Assembly: GCF_030272615.1 (NCBI RefSeq)
Contig: NC_081412.1
Coordinates: forward strand, 141,464,747-141,528,746
Length of the DNA: 64,000 bases
Reading direction: 5' to 3'
Origin: Cryptomeria japonica
Taxonomy: Eukaryota > Streptophyta > Pinopsida > Cupressales > Cupressaceae
The position numbers were made by a program, and so were the translations under genes. Of the stretch, positions 34,601 through 47,848 are shown in pieces. A model generated the notes under the pieces. It had not been told where the DNA came from and ran no database searches. It saw only the letters and a list, made by a program, of their open reading frames with translations. The number at the start of each line of letters is the position of its first letter. Position 1 is the first letter of the stretch.

Positions 34601-35841
34601 GGGGCCCCAAAGTCACTATCATCCCTAAACAAAGTGCAAAATAGTTAGTAGTCAATCTACCCAGACTATCCTCATCTTTGACCTCCTAATTGTTGTCCTC
34701 CATGAGGGAAAAGATGTGGTTTCTTCGCTTGTGGATATTGGCAGATCTATTGAAGAAAGTTGTATTCTTATCTACCTCCTTGAGCCATTGCACTCGAGAT
34801 TTCTATTTCCAGTAGAGTTCTTCTTTGTAAGAGTTTTCTTTCCATTTTCTACAAAGAACTGCCTCCTCCATGTGGGTAGCTTCAAGGGAGTCACCATCAT
34901 CAATGCGCTCCTGAATAGTAGTCAACTTATTATTAAGATTCTTTTTCTAAATGAAGATGTCCCCGAAGGTATTTTATTCCAACCCCTGACATTCTTTTTG
35001 ATCGATTCTAACTTATGGGCAACCCCGAACATGGGTGTGCCAGAGATGTCGGTACCCCACCATCTTTTGATGTAGTCCTTGAATTCAAGATGAGAATTCC
35101 ACATAATTTCATACCTAAAGGGGTGGTTTTTCCTTACATGATTTGTGGTACTACAAAGGAGTAGGGGGTTGTGGTCGGAGACTGTTCCGAGGAGGGCAGA
35201 GAGCTTCAAAGAAGGACCAATTCCCCAATTACCCAGAATGAGAAACTTGTCAAGTCTAACTTGTATAAGATCCTTTCCTTTCCTAAGATTGGACCAATTG
35301 AATTTTTGCCCCATTAATTCCACATCCAATAACCCATTCCTACCAATAAAGTCAACAAGGTCTATCATGCTATCAGAGTACTCTGAGAGGCCACCCAACT
35401 TCTCAGAGGGGATCAAAGGAGAGTTGAAATTACCCGCAATCAACTAGTGGGCATTGGCATTATTTTGAATTAGAGCAGTTATATCATTCTAGAAATTCAA
35501 TCTACCCAACCAGATGTTAGGGGCATAAACATTAATGTACAGGCAAGAATCCATTGGGGAAGAGAGTTCAGAGACCAAAGAGTTGGCAGAGTAGGAGAGG
35601 AGACTACCAGAGAAATGGGAGGGGTCCCACATGGTAACCAAGCCACTAGAAACTCCAATAGCATCAATGATAAAGAACTTAGCACCAAGCCAAATTTTTC
35701 CAGCAACAAGGGAAAAGGAGGTCATAGACATTTTAACCTCTTGAAGGAGAAGGACCTTCATTTATTTTCTAAAATACAATTCTTAAGAGCATATTGCTTT
35801 TGGGGACTATTAAAGCCCCTCATATTCCATGAGAGGACCAT
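31632..35841 (-). pseudogene. LINE-B ORF2: endonuclease, reverse transcriptase, zf-RVT, RNase H
   Basis: It starts MVLSWNMRGFNSPQ at 35841. The endonuclease follows (35761-34922: LLLQEVKM, NVYAPN, AGNFNSPL, VSDHNPLLL); the usual GDFN is GNFN here, a G-to-A type change at a catalytic position. The RT comes next (34632-33000: APSPDGFP, KLDISKPYDRVNW, GLRQGDPLSPYLF, catalytic FVDD at 33777-33766, HTYLGLPL). Then come zf-RVT (32619-32365: CILCKNDAENPAHLFLHC) and RNase H (32135-31632), whose third acidic residue is Asn (DIEGNS). Several frameshifts and stops are present. The TGA end overlaps the ORF3 ATG. Confidence 0.9.
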
Positions 35842-37409
35842 AATTTCTTACCTTTTATGGACATCTCCAAGGTCTATTTCCTACCATAGGCAATGTCCTT
35901 TGCTACTTCCTTTTGTCTAGATAGTCTATGTGATGGCTGAATCACTTTAAGGTTAGTCCCCACATCAGGCTATGTATTTCTGGTTTTGTGTCTCTGTGTA
36001 GTCCAACCCTCATCATCATGTATCTTGCAACCACTGGATGAAGCTCTAGGTGTACCAAGAGAGGGGAGGCCCAGGTTCGGAGTGTGGTGAGTTAACATCA
36101 TCGGGGAGCAAGCCCTCTCAGGGGCAAGAATGGGACCCCTCGCAAATTTGTCATCTTCCAGCTGATCAACAGGTTGAATGATGTTGGCCATCAAGGAGAT
36201 GCACTGCTCCTTCAAAGCTAGCTTAGGGGCCTCGTCCTCATTCTTTGTAGGATATTTGAGAAGGTTGATAATACTCTCAACAAAAGGGTACTCTTCCATA
36301 ACCAGCTCATCAACTACAGGGGAAAGCAAACCAGGGCCATAAGAAGAAGCCACATCTTCCTAGCTATCAGGCCATTAGGCTTAGGAGAAACCATTATTTC
36401 ATCAAGAGTCAGGCCCTTGATCCTGAGAGGAATGGGATCCAGAGCTTTACATTAAGAGATAATATGACCTTCTTTTTGATATTTTTGGTAGAAAAGAGTG
36501 GAATTTTCATAAACAAGGGCTTGGGTCAAGCTTCCCAGCTTGGACTTGAGGGTTATAAAATTAGGGAGATTCATACTCACAGTAGCTTGAACATAGAATT
36601 GTGCATAGACCAGGCATGATTTGGTTATGGTAATCTCATAGACACTAACAAAGTGTCCAAAGGTATTCCCAATCCATCTAAAGATGTACTCATACCAGTA
36701 CTCAAGGGGGAGCCCTAGGAGCCACACCCAAACTGGGGCAGTTTTCTACAAATCAGTCGCTGGCTCAAAACCAGTCTTCCATTGATAGAGGGAGAGGTTA
36801 CAACATCCATAAGACCAGCTTCCAGAAAGGACAAGAGTGACATCATCCTCAATAGTGAATTTGAAGAGGAAGAGGGCTCTAGGCATAGTGCTAACAGAGA
36901 CACTCCCTTTTAGTTTCCATTTGTCCTTAACCCATTTTCTAACCATTTCCATTGTGGGGCCAAGAGAGAAAATTTTTCCAACCAGGGTGTTGGCCATGTT
37001 GAGCAAGATGCAATCTAAAATTGAGTCAAATAGCTCTAAAGCCATTCCCTCCTCAATTTGAGAGTAGATGGGGGCGATTTTGGGGTCCACAGTCTCAGTG
37101 TTCCTGACCATCACATTTTTCCATCCTTTGAGGTTCAAGCTATCAGTGATAGTTTGTTCATCATGAACAACTGATGCATTAGGTTTAAGAGTAGAAACCA
37201 TGGGCATGACCAAAGACCTCCCCTTTTTTAGGACCATCAACCATCACAGCCTCAGGCAGACAGGTCGCAACTAGCTAAAACTCACCCAGAATGAAAGGAG
37301 GAACCACCATAGTGGTAGGAGGGGATGTGACAGAATGTGTTAGCATCGTAAAGTCCAAAGAGAGGTCCGAAGGTGGTGGGAGAAGATCCCCACGTACAGA
37401 AACAACCAT
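35820..37409 (-). pseudogene. LINE-B ORF1: DUF4283-type protein
   Basis: The first ATG is about 46 bases from the inferred 5' end. A DUF4283-type domain is visible (NMANTLVGKIFSLGPTMEMV, KWVKDKWKLKG, then VWVWLLGLPLEYW, NTFGHFVSVYEI). The knuckle region near 36470 has lost cysteines (YQKYQKEGHI). From 36353 a single frame runs through two or so stops to a TGA at 35822-35820. That TGA overlaps an ATG of the ORF2 frame, so ORF1 extends about 20 bases past the first ORF2 ATG at 35841. Confidence 0.75.
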
Positions 37410-37455
37410 GAACGATGGGTGTTTGTATGGAAAATTGTAGAATGGGCAATTTGGT

Positions 37456-37469
37456 ATGGGTAAAATGTT
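37456..37469. repeat. LINE-B candidate target-site duplication, 5' side
   Basis: ATGGGTAAAATGTT. Copia-D begins three bases further right, so it landed immediately beside this site. Confidence 0.6.
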
Positions 37470-37471
37470 AT

Positions 37472-38894
37472 TGTTGGCATATTGGCATAACTTTTGATGA
37501 TATTGATGAACCGGTATAAGGACTATTGGTGATGATATAGTTGAGATGTTGTTTGATGACTTGATGATCAGTTTGTGTTGTCATTGATGGAAACTATAGT
37601 TATATTGTTCTATCATGTTATCTAAGTCGTCTATGATTGACCAGAGAGATATGGAATGGATTTGACAGTTAGCTTGCAAATATGACTTTAACTGGTAAAT
37701 GTGAAACTGTGTTATGGTTAAGTAATTGGATCTAGAGATTGATGAAGAATTTGGTGTGGTGGTTTCAAATATGTGTTGGTAACATTGTAATGAGGTTATG
37801 ACTGGAACTGCATCATGTTTTGGCTAACAGAAGTGATGTTTATGATTGACTGATATATTTTATGTAGGGTTTAAAAACCGATATTCAAATCTTAAAATCG
37901 GTAATGATTTTGAGTTTGACGGTGTATTACATTATGTTTGTAAGATGGTGATGATGTGGCTGAATCCGCGTGAAGTGATAATATTATGTTTTGGTGCGAT
38001 CAAAGAGTGAATTTCTTGGGAATGAGCTAAAGGTTTGAAAGTGTATTAGATAGATGTGCAGTGATCATTCAATGACTGAATTTGATTTATAATTGATTGT
38101 AATGATCCATATGATGATATGTAATGACTTGTAAAGATCTGTGATGATCTATGATGTAAATCTCAGGGTTTTGTAATTGAATAAGTTGTAAAGTCTATTT
38201 AGGGTAAGTTTGTGATGATTTACTGTGTCAGTGATCAAAAGAAGAGTGTGTGGCCAAACTAGTGTGTGTGTCTACAAGAGAGAAGAAGATTGGAATAGAA
38301 AAGGATCTGTACAAGTAACCAGAGAGTGATATTTTTCAGATCATACATATGTTGTTCCCTAACAGTTGTAACAGACTCAAAATCCCTTAATTGGGTCTGT
38401 CCTGATAGGCCTGATTATAGAAATCCATTCACCAGGTGACTCATTAGCTTGGGTTATAAATCCTTTCACAAGGTTACTCCTAACAGATTAAAGCTCCTAA
38501 TAGGGCTAAGGTAAATTCCTTAACCAGGGGACTCCTAACAAGGTTTTCTCCTAACCGGGCATATTTGTAAGCTCCTAACTGGGCTAGGCTCCTAACAGGG
38601 CGCATTCTCAAAGGACCATGGTTTTTCCCATTTGGGTTTCCATGTTAAAATTTGAGTGTTCATGTGTTCATTGATTTCTTATGTGTTGAGTTGATATCTT
38701 TCTATTGCATGCATGTTGATGAACACTTAGAAGAACAATTTGATAAATCCGATTAGCAATATGGTTTTAGTTATTACCGGTACTGTTTATGAGTTGTTTT
38801 GAAAGAAGTTTTTGGTGGTTGTTAAATTTTTAAAGTTTACTACTGTTATCGATTCACCCCCCTCTCAGTAATAACCAATTCCTCACAAATAACA
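37472..38894 (+). repeat. Copia-D 5' LTR (1,423 bp)
   Basis: TGTTGGCATATTGG to CTCACAAATAACA. Near the 3' end a C-rich loop (GATTCACCCCCCTCT) is framed by TTACTACTG and CAGTAATAA, which can pair with one mismatch. Several TAACAGGG/CTCCTAAC words repeat around 38470-38600. Confidence 0.95.
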
Positions 38895-38896
38895 AT

Positions 38897-38905
38897 TGGT
38901 ATCAG
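38897..38905 (+). promoter_or_regulatory. Copia-D primer binding site
   Basis: TGGTATCAG follows the LTR terminus after two bases and is the core complementary to initiator tRNA-Met. Confidence 0.88.
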
Positions 38906-38962
38906 TGCATTGGTCCTCTATGTGCATAAGCTTAACCACTTGAGGAAAAGATCTAGAGGAAA

Positions 38963-40170
38963 ATGATGGAGGGTACAAAGTTTACTAAGGATAACTACAC
39001 AATATGGAAAGACAAAATGAAGATTTATATCAAAGGTATGGGTTCTTAATTTTGGCAACATGTTACTACTAAATATGTAACCCCTATTGGTCCTCTAACT
39101 CTAGATCATCTTAAGGAGCAACAGGAAAACAATCAAGCACTGGAAGCCATTGTAAGTGCATTGTCCGATACATAATACATTGATGTACATGGATTATAAA
39201 TTTCATTTGAAGTTTGGGAGAAATTAGAACTAATCTATGGCAGTGACAAACATATTCAAAAAGATAAGAAAGAGAGTCTTAGAGGTAAATCTGATTATAT
39301 GAGAATGGTAGAAGGTGAGAATATAGCTCAGTATGGACAGAGAATTAAAGAGGTTGTCGGTGGTATTAAAAGTGTTGGAGGAAAGATTGAAGTTTACATT
39401 GTTGTAAGTAAGATGTTAAGAACTCTTTTACCTGCCTATGCTATAAGGGTTTCTACTATTCAAGAGTTAAGGTCAATAAGTAGTGATAAAGTCACTATTA
39501 ATTCTCTTATTGGTAAACTAACTACATTTGAATTAAATAGTTTTGATAACAATATTTCTAAGACATTTGAATCAGATTTTAAAGCATATGTAACCAGTAT
39601 ACGAGTGAGAAAAGGGAAAGATGTATGTCACATGTATGACTGCAGATCTAGACATGGTGGTAGTAGAGGAGATAATGATGATGAAGACCATCTGATGGAG
39701 TTTGAAGGTCTTCTAGCTAAGAGACTTCCAAGAGGCACTAGTAAATATAAAGTTAAACTACCTCTTAAGTGTTTCTCTTGCAATAAGATTGGACATATTG
39801 CTGCAAATTTCCCTAACAGTGATAGTAAGGAGAAGTTTAGGAAATATAGAGGAAAATGGAAAAAAAAATGTTATGTTGCAGTTGATGAAGGTGTGACGGA
39901 TGAGGAATCTAAAGATGATGACAATGATGAGATTGTCTTTGTTGATGTGAAGGAAGATCTGACTGATGAAAAGGATTTGGTATCTTAGTTTGATTCTAGT
40001 GATGAGTGGATAATAGACAATGGTTGTTCACATCACATCTGGTGATAAGAACAAATTCATATCCCTTGAAGAGTTTCATGGTGGTGTGGTAAGATTTGGT
40101 AATAACTCACCATGCATAGAGTAAAGGATCTATTTCACTCAATGGTAAGAGTAATGCAGATGATGTTTAT
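38963..40170 (+). pseudogene. Copia-D gag and protease tract
   Basis: It starts at tandem ATGs (MMEGTKFTKDNYTIWKDKM). A gag core follows (RMVEGENIAQYGQRIKEVVGGIKS, VSKMLRTLLPAYAIRVSTIQEL), then a zinc knuckle (CFSCNKIGHIAA) near 39774, an acidic linker and a protease-like region near 40005-40170. It differs from the Copia-E/F gag, so this is another family. Broken fossil. Confidence 0.85.
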
Positions 40171-41725
40171 TTGGTTGAAGGTTTAAAACATAATTTGTTG
40201 AATGTTGGAAAACTAAATGATAAAGGATATCACCCTGAGTTTAAAAAAGGAGTGTGCAGGATCATGGGATGCAATGGAGATTTGATTGTTACTAGTAAAA
40301 AGACTAGAGGTAATCTTTTTCATCTGAATGCTAATGTGAATAGTTGTTTGGTGGCTAAAATTGAAGATAGTTGGTTGTGGCACAAAAGGTTCTGTCATGT
40401 AAACTTTGATAATTTGAAAGGTCAGCAAATCAAGTATGGTGAGAGGTATGCCCCAACTTGTTAAGCCAGATAATGTGTTATGCATAGATTGTCAGATGGG
40501 TAAGATGACTTCGACATCTTTTAAGAGTAAATCTTTTTCTTTAGAGCATATTCTTGATTTAGTGCATACTGACCTATGTGGTCCTATGAGGACTAGAATT
40601 TTTTATGGTGATAAGTATTTTATGATTTTCAATGATGATTTTTCAAGGATGATGTGGGTAACTTTCTTGAAGAAGAAATCAAAGGCATTCAGCAAATTCA
40701 AGATCTTTAAAGCCCTAGTTGAAAAGGAAACCGACAAGAATATGAAGTGCTTAAGATCTGACTGGGGTGGAGAATTTACTTTTGATTAGTTTGCTAGGTA
40801 TTATGAAGAACATAGAATAAAGAGACAGATGTTAGCACCTAGGAATCCACAACAGAATTCCATTGCAGAGAGGAGAAACAAAACAATAATGGAAGCTGCT
40901 AGAACAATGTTGATACAAGGAGATGTTCCAAAAATGTTTTGGAGAGTAGTTGTTAGCACTGTTGTTTATACTTTCAACTGGGTTCTTGTGAAAAAAGGTA
41001 ATGATAAAATAGCTTATGAACTCTGGCATAGTAAGATTCCTAATGTCAGCTACTTTAAAGTTTTTGGTAGTAGATGTTTTATTAAGAGAGATGATTTTAC
41101 TAGAAAGTTTGATGCGAAGAGTGATGAAGGGGTATTTATTAGATATTCTACCAAGAGTAAAGAATTCAAATGTTATAATAAAAGGAAAAAGAAAATAGTT
41201 GAGAGTGTGAATGTTAAAATTGATGAATTTTCTGACAAACCTGATGAGTCCAGTAGATCTGAGCCTATTGATGATAACGAAAAACTTGTGTATATTGAAC
41301 CAAAAGTGCAGAAGGAAGATGAGAAGAACAATGCAGAAATAGGAGCTCAACTAGTAAGCGATGAAGAAAATGATGAACATAAAACAGAAAGAATTACATC
41401 GGAAATAGTAATCCCAAGATATGTAAAGATAAATCATTCTGAAGACCAGATTATAGGTGGCAAGAATGTTGGTGTGCAAATAAGAAGAAAAATCAAAGAG
41501 AATTCCTGTCTGCTTTCAACCATTGAGTCAAAGGCTATTAGAGAAGCTTTGAAAGATGAAGACCGGTTGAATGCGATGAATGAAGAACTTGACCGAATTG
41601 AGAAGAACAATAGATGGTCTCATGTTCCTAGACCGGAAGACAAAAATGTTATCGGGACAAAATAGGTATTCAAAAACAAACTTAATGAGGATGGTGAAGT
41701 TGTTAGAAACAAGGAAAGGTTGGTT
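40171..41725 (+). pseudogene. Copia-D integrase and start of reverse transcriptase
   Basis: The GAG-pre-integrase block (WLWHKRFCHVNFDNLK, CIDCQMGK) is followed by the catalytic core (HTDLCGPM, DDFSRMMWVTFL, LRSDWGGEF), NSIAERRNKTIMEAARTML, the C-terminal region (YELWHSKIPNVSYFKVFGSRCFIKRDD) and the beginning of RT (EELDRIEKNNRWSHVPRPEDKNVIGTK). LINE-C interrupts it at 41725/41726. Broken fossil. Confidence 0.9.
41707..41725. repeat. LINE-C target-site duplication, left copy
   Basis: AAACAAGGAAAGGTTGGTT. The right copy at 56529-56547 is AAACAAGGCAAGGTTGGTT, 18 of 19 matching. Both lie in Copia-D RT sequence. Confidence 0.92.
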
Positions 41726-41746
41726 GATGACAAAAAATCTTTTTAG

Positions 41747-43679
41747 ATGGAGAGGAGTGGAGAGGAGAAGGGGAATGGTCGGGCCCAAAATTTAAATTTT
41801 TTGGGCGAGTGAATTGGATCAGCAGCAGGACAGCTTGCAGCAGGCGATTCAGGGAGCCCTTTGGAGGGGGAGAGTTCAGATGGTAAGGAATCTGATGCCC
41901 ATTTGGATTCGAGGGACCCAAGTGGGGAACCCAGATCATGCAGGGAGTGGATTGAAGCAGACAAGGTGAATGGTCAGGTTCAAAATTCAAACTTGGTGGA
42001 TGGCAAACCTGAAGCAGTATCAGGACAGCAGGTGGCATACAATTCAAGGATCCCTATGTAGGGAATAGAATCTAATGAGAAGGATCTCGAGGCCCCTTTG
42101 AATTTAGGGGACCTAGATGGGGGCCCCAGATTGAGCAGACCCATTGGTAAATGGTCCTCTCTTTTTGGTATCAAACCCAAAGGTAAGTCATCCTTGCCTC
42201 CAGTTAAAAATACATCGAATGTATCTTAGGGAAAGTTCTCCATTTCTATTCCAGATCAAATTATAGATCAAAATATTGCTCATATGGAAACTACCCTGAT
42301 AGGTAAATTATTTGGGGCAAGACCTAACATTGAGGTTGTTCATGGATTTGTCAAGAGAAAATGGAATTTGAAAGGATAGGTTGATGTGGTCGCTATGAAT
42401 AAAGGATGTCTTTCCTTTTCTTTTTCATGTGAAGAAGATTGCAGACAAATCCTTTGCAATGGAACCTGGTCGACAGGTAAATATCTAATGTATATCTAGA
42501 AATGGTACCCTAATGCGGGCTTGGATGATAAGTTTGTGGTCCAAGTATTGGTCTGGATAAAGCTACTTGGGCTTCCTATGGAATATTGGGAGGAAGATGT
42601 GTTTTCCAAGATAGCCAATGCTTTTGGGGAGCTTCTTTCTATTGACCTGATCACGACGTCCAGAAGAAGACTCATTTATGCTAGAATCTATGTAGGGGTT
42701 GGGCCTGAGATGGATATGCCAAAGGAAATAGAGATAGATTCAAAACTTCACAAATGGATGCAGAATATTATTTATGATTCAATGCCTTTTGCTTGTTTTC
42801 ACTATAAGAGAGTTAGGCACTGGGCTAAAAAATGCCCAAGCAATGTGGCCAAAACTCAAACCCAAACTAAAGTTTGGAAAAGGGTGGAAAAGAAACCAAA
42901 TACCAAGATTGAAAATTATTTGAAAGTCTCTCCTTCTGATGGTTTGAATTAGGAGAAACAGACCCAGGTTGGAAGGATCATAGAGGTATTAGCTAGGGAA
43001 TCGAGAAATGAAATGAAGAAAGGAGAGCAAGATAAGATCTCCCCATAGGAAAATGAGCAGGAGAACAATGGAAAGGATTCTAATGATGGAGAAAGAAAGT
43101 CACAATTCAACAGTCAAAATAATCAAAAGGATATGATAGAACAAAATTTAGCTTAGAGTGAGAAATGGGATAGTAGTCAAATGGATAAGGGAGATAGTCA
43201 ATCCAAAGACAACAAGGAAGAGGGAGACAATTTTAACTCACTAGGAAAATCTTTTGTCAGAAAATGGAGCAAGTTGGATCCAAGATGCTCAACCTGACAA
43301 TATATTTGATCAAGGGCTCTCAGAGATATCATTAGCCTCTCTGGCCCAGGTCAAGTTGACTTTCCTGGAGGAAAATGAACCAAGATGGGGAAATGAAGAA
43401 GATATAAAAAAGGCTTTCGGAAAGAGTGGGACAAAGCAGGAGGAGGAAGAAGTAATGGAGGATAAAAGAAAGAACAAGAACAAAAAAATAAATAATAATA
43501 GCAATACCAATAATACAACCACCAGAAATACCAGAAGCAAACTAGGGGATGTGGGAGCTCAGCATACATCACCTGGAAGATATTCAAATGCAAAGAAGAG
43601 GACCATGGAACCCAACAAGAATTTAGCAGACGAGACTCAAAGAACCATCTTTGAGGCAGGGATTTCTAAAAATTCATGA
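41747..43679 (+). pseudogene. LINE-C ORF1: DUF4283 / zinc-knuckle protein
   Basis: About 644 codons from ATG 41747 to TGA 43677-43679, which overlaps the ORF2 ATG 43676-43678 (ATGA). A Ser/Gly/Asp-rich leader precedes the DUF4283-type domain (TTLIGKLFGARPNIEVVHGFVKRKWNLKG, NGTWSTGKYL, VWIKLLGLPMEYWEEDVF, NAFGELLSIDLITTSRRRLIYARIYV). A knuckle near 42795 has one Cys replaced (CFHYKRVRHWAKKC). A Gln/Asn/Lys-rich tail follows. One frameshift near 43,250 and a few stops are present. The end (NTRSKLGD...NLADETQRTIFEAGISKNS) matches LINE-A ORF1. Confidence 0.85.
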
Positions 43680-46600
43680 AGATTATCTCCTAGAATATTC
43701 GAGGATTGAATAATCCTCACAAACATGATTTAATAAAAAGTATGATTAGAGACAAAAACCCTGATATTTTTTTGATTCACGAAACCAAAATGCCTAAGGA
43801 TAAGGTTGAATATTTGAAAATGTTTAGTAATGGAGTTATTGGTGGTAGTTCAGAAGGGGCATCTGGGGGTATTGCTACTTTCTGGAATAAAAAATAATGT
43901 AAAAGGAGAAGTGTTGATTCAAGATAACAACTTGGCTTGCATTAGATTTAAGCATTTGAAAGAGGGTACTTCATGGATCTTGACTAATGTGTATGCCCCT
44001 AAGACCAATACTAGTAGAAGTGATATCTAGAAAAGCATATCCTTGTTTAGAAGTAAGTTTGCTGAAGATAGCTGGATTATTATGGGGGATTTCAATAGCC
44101 CTTTGAGGGAAAATGAGAAAAAGGGAGGGAGCCAAACCAATCTGGACAACAAATTGGATTTCATGGAGTTCATCATTAATCATGCTCTCCATGATCTGGA
44201 TTTGCAAGGGGTTAAATATACCTGGACTAGCAGAAGGAGTTGTGAAGACTTAATTCAGGTCAGACTTGACAAAGTTTTAATTTCTCTGGATTGGTTTAAT
44301 TCTCATTTTTGTTCTTTATCAGCTCATATTAGGGCCGGGTTGGATCATTATCCAATATCCTTTATGGCTGATGCCAAGAAGGGAAGAAGACATATCCATT
44401 ATAGATTTGAGAGAATGTGTATAAAACACCCAGATCTAGAAAGCAAAATCAAGGAATGGTGGCAAGTTAGAATTGAAGGAAATGCTATGTATAAGGTGGT
44501 CAAAAAGTTGAAGTTTGTGAAAGATAATGTTAAAAGATAGAATAAGGAGTCCTTTGGGAACATCTTTGTTTCCAAAGCTACCATTCTCTTAGATCTGAAA
44601 GATATCTAGGATGAGATTCAGAATAATGGCTATACCAAGGTCTCTAAAGAGGTTGAAGATGATATTCTCATGAAATATCATGAAATTATAGCTAAAGAAG
44701 AAACATTCTAGAAACAGAGGTCGAGAAATACTTGGTTGAAGGAAGGGGATAGAAACACCAAATACTTTCATATGTCCACTTTGAAACACAAGGCCATCAA
44801 TAGGATATCTCAGCTTAAAGTCAATGGTAGAACTATTGAAGATGAAGATTCTATGAGGAAGATAGCCCTGGAGTTCTTCTCTAACCTCTTGACTAAGGAT
44901 CAGAACCTGGACCTTTAGGCTCAAAAGGACCTTACGGACTATATCCCCTCTATCTTGGATGTTGATCAAAATTCCTATCTTACTGCTATACCATCCAATG
45001 ATGAGATTCTAAAAGCTGTCAACTCTTTTGAAGGTAACAAGGCCCTGGGCCCAGATGGTTTCCCTATGCTCTTTTTTCAAATGTATTTGCATATTGTTGG
45101 AAGTGACGTTTCTAGTGTTGTGAAATAATTATTTGGTGTGAGAATAATTTTGAAAGAATTGAATGGTAATTTCATTGCTCTTATTCCCAAAAAGATGGGT
45201 GTTGATTCCATGGATTTTTTTAGACCTATCAGCTTATGCAACTCTTTGTACAAGATCATCTCTAAGGTTTTGACCTCTAGAATCTTAACTCTACTCCCCT
45301 CTATCATTTATCTCCAACAAAGTGGCTTTGTCCCAGGGAGACAAATTTTGGATTTGGTAATCACGGTCCATGAAAAAATTCACTCTCTCTCTAGTGCTGA
45401 AAAAGAAGGTTTCCTTTTGAAGCTTGACTTATCTAAATCTTATGATAGAGTTGACTGGGGCTTTATGATGGATGTTCTCTCTACTTTTGGTTTCTGCTCT
45501 AGAAGTATCTGTCTTATTATGCAATTGGTGTCCTTTGCTTCTTTTTCTCTTTTGATCAATGGGTCTCCTTCCCCCTTTTTCAAATCCTTAGGGGTCTCAG
45601 ACAGGGGGATCCTCTATCCCCAGTTCTTTTCATTATCATAGTAGAATTTTTGGGAAGATTTATTGGTAAACTTGTTGAGAAGGGAGAGTTTTGTGGGTTG
45701 AAACCTTCATCGGCGAACCAAGTTTGCTCCCATCAGCAATTTATGGATGACTCTATTATTATGGGGAAATCTTTAGTGAAAGATTATAGGAGCTTAAAGA
45801 AAGCTTTGGACAGTTATGGGATAGCTACTGGTCAATTGATAAATTGGTCTAAAAGTTTTGTCTATTTCATAAACACTCTAGAAAAAAGACAGATAAAGAT
45901 TAGTAACATTTTGGGATGTCAATTGGGGAATCTTCTTGCTTCCTATCTTGGGCTCCCTTTATGTCAAGTTCCACCTGATACTTTCTGGGGTGCTCTTGTC
46001 GATAAATTTCATAGGAAGTTAGCTGGATGGAAAGGCTCCCTACTCAGCCAAGCTGGTAAGGTCTAGCTTTTGAAATCTACTCTTAAGAGTATTCCTCTTT
46101 ATGCCATCAGCCTTTTTAGAATCCCAGCCAAGTTTGTGGAGGCTATTGAAAAAATTCAAAGAACTTTTCTGTGGACAAGGGTTGAGGAAAAGAAGAGAAT
46201 GAATCTGATTGCATGGGATAAGGTTTGTAAACCTATAAGAAAGGGAGGTATAGGCCTTAGAAGAATCAGAGACATGAATGAGTTTCTCATGGCTAAGTAG
46301 ATATGGAAAGGTTATAACACTGAGGGAGAATGGAAATTGATATGGGACAATAAGTATAAAAGTCAATTCCCAACCCTTCAAAGTTTACTCAATGTTGAAG
46401 ATATCTCGATTGGTTCTAACATCTGGAAAAATATTACAAGAACTAGAGATCTAATTGCTAAAGGTGTGAAATGGAAGGTGGGGAAAGGTAATCTCATTAA
46501 ATTCTGGGAAGACTCTTGGTTGTTTGACTCCCCGTTGAGTGATAGTCCTAATTGGGGCAAGTTTCAAGATCAGTGTAAGGAAAAATATGGTACTATGGTG

Positions 46601-47848
46601 GGTGACTATTGGAATGATGGATAGTGGAAGGAATTATCCCCAGTTGATCCCTCCCTTGGTAATCTAAACAAAATTATGAATTCCATGGTGGTGGTGGATG
46701 ATGATGATCAACTAATCTGGAAACTTACTGCAAATGGTAAATTTTATGTTACCTCTCTCTATAATCAGCAGTTTTCTAATCTGGAGAGTCCTTGCTGGGC
46801 TAAGGCTTGGGTGAAAGGCCTAATTCCCAAAATTAATATTTTTTTTAAATAAAATTTTGACTATTGATAATCTCAAAACTAGAGGATTTTGTATGCCTAG
46901 TGTTTGTATTCTTTGTATGCAGAATGAGGAAACCATTAACCACTTGTTCTTCTACTATCCCTTCTCTGCTGACATCTGGGCTAGATGTCTGGATTACTTC
47001 AATATCAGTTGGGTCTTTCTGAAATCTGTCCAAGATGTTTTTAATTCATGGCAGCACCCCTCAAGAAATAAGTCTATAATTTTGTTATGGAGATTGGCTT
47101 TACCTCATATTTTCTAGGGAATATGGAAAGAGAGAAATGAAAGAGTGTTAAAATATAAAGCATCTAAAGCTCAAATAATTTTTGAGAAAATCAAATGAAA
47201 TATGGTGGAGAATATCAACATCATGGGTGGAATAGACAACCCCAAAGATTAGGATGATCATATTTCAAGAATTGGAGATTAAAGGGTAGGGACATCTTTT
47301 AGGATAATCCTAGAGAAGATATGAAATGAAAAAGCCCTCCTCATGGATGGATGAAAATTAACTTCGATGGCACCTCAAAGGGTAACCCTGGCAATGTGGG
47401 GTGTGGTGTGGTTTTAAGGGATGAATGGGGAAAATGCAAAACCATTAAATGTATTCTTATTGGCAGTCAAACTAATCATGTTGTTGAGGCCATTGCTGCA
47501 TATCATGGGATGGTTTTAGCTAAGGAAGCCAATTGTACTAGAGCATGGTGTGAAGGTGACTCTTTGAATATTATAAACTATTTGAATAAGGTGTTCCCGC
47601 CCTCTTGGTCTATAAACAATGCAATCAAAGAAGTGAAGTAAATTACAGAAACCTTTGATATTTGTGTTTCCACACATGTTTACAGGGAAGCTAACATGTG
47701 TGCTAAATGGGCTGCCAACTTGGCCTACCAATCTGAGAAAATCATTACCATTTATGGTGAGATTAATCTTGCATGTGAGGCAAAATCCTTGTTTGAACTG
47801 GACCGTATCCAAATGAAGCAACGTGGCATCATTAATCATAATTCTTAA
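43676..47848 (+). pseudogene. LINE-C ORF2: endonuclease, reverse transcriptase, zf-RVT, RNase H
   Basis: The endonuclease spans 43676-44540 (NIRGLN, LIHETKMPK, TNVYAPK, WIIMGDFNSPL, GLDHYPISF). The RT spans 44736-46300 (EGDRNTKYFHMSTLKHKA, GPDGFPMLFFQ, FRPISLCNS, SGFVPGRQI, LKLDLSKSYDRVDW, catalytic FMDD at 45740-45751, LGLPL, LAGWKGSLLSQAGKV). zf-RVT is near 46857-47117 (CILCMQNEETINHLFF) and RNase H at 47351-47846 (INFDGTSKGNPG, VVEAIAAYHG, CEGDSLNI, then the C-terminal Asp region MCAKWAANLAYQ). Stops replace several Trp/Gln codons, and frameshifts lie near 43,895, 45,595 and 46,850. It ends TAA overlapping an ATG (TAATG, 47846-47850). Confidence 0.9.

Larger units (their letters stand above)
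29303..37455 (-). mobile_element. LINE-B: near-full-length LINE with DUF4283, EN, RT, RNase H and ORF3 (about 8.15 kb)
   Basis: Transcript order is ORF1 (37409-35820), ORF2 (35841-31632) and ORF3 (31639-29462). The 3' terminus is CTTTTTAATCAAAAA. A candidate 14-bp target-site duplication, ATGGGTACAAGGTT (29289-29302) against ATGGGTAAAATGTT (37456-37469), matches at 12 of 14 bases and sets the ends. Protein divergence from LINE-A and LINE-C is high, so this is a second family. It has frameshifts and stops in ORF1 and ORF2, so it is dead. Confidence 0.88.

Noticed and set aside
40832-41350. 172-codon open frame on the minus strand
   Set aside because: It lies opposite the Copia-D integrase, whose motifs explain the sequence; it is a shadow frame.
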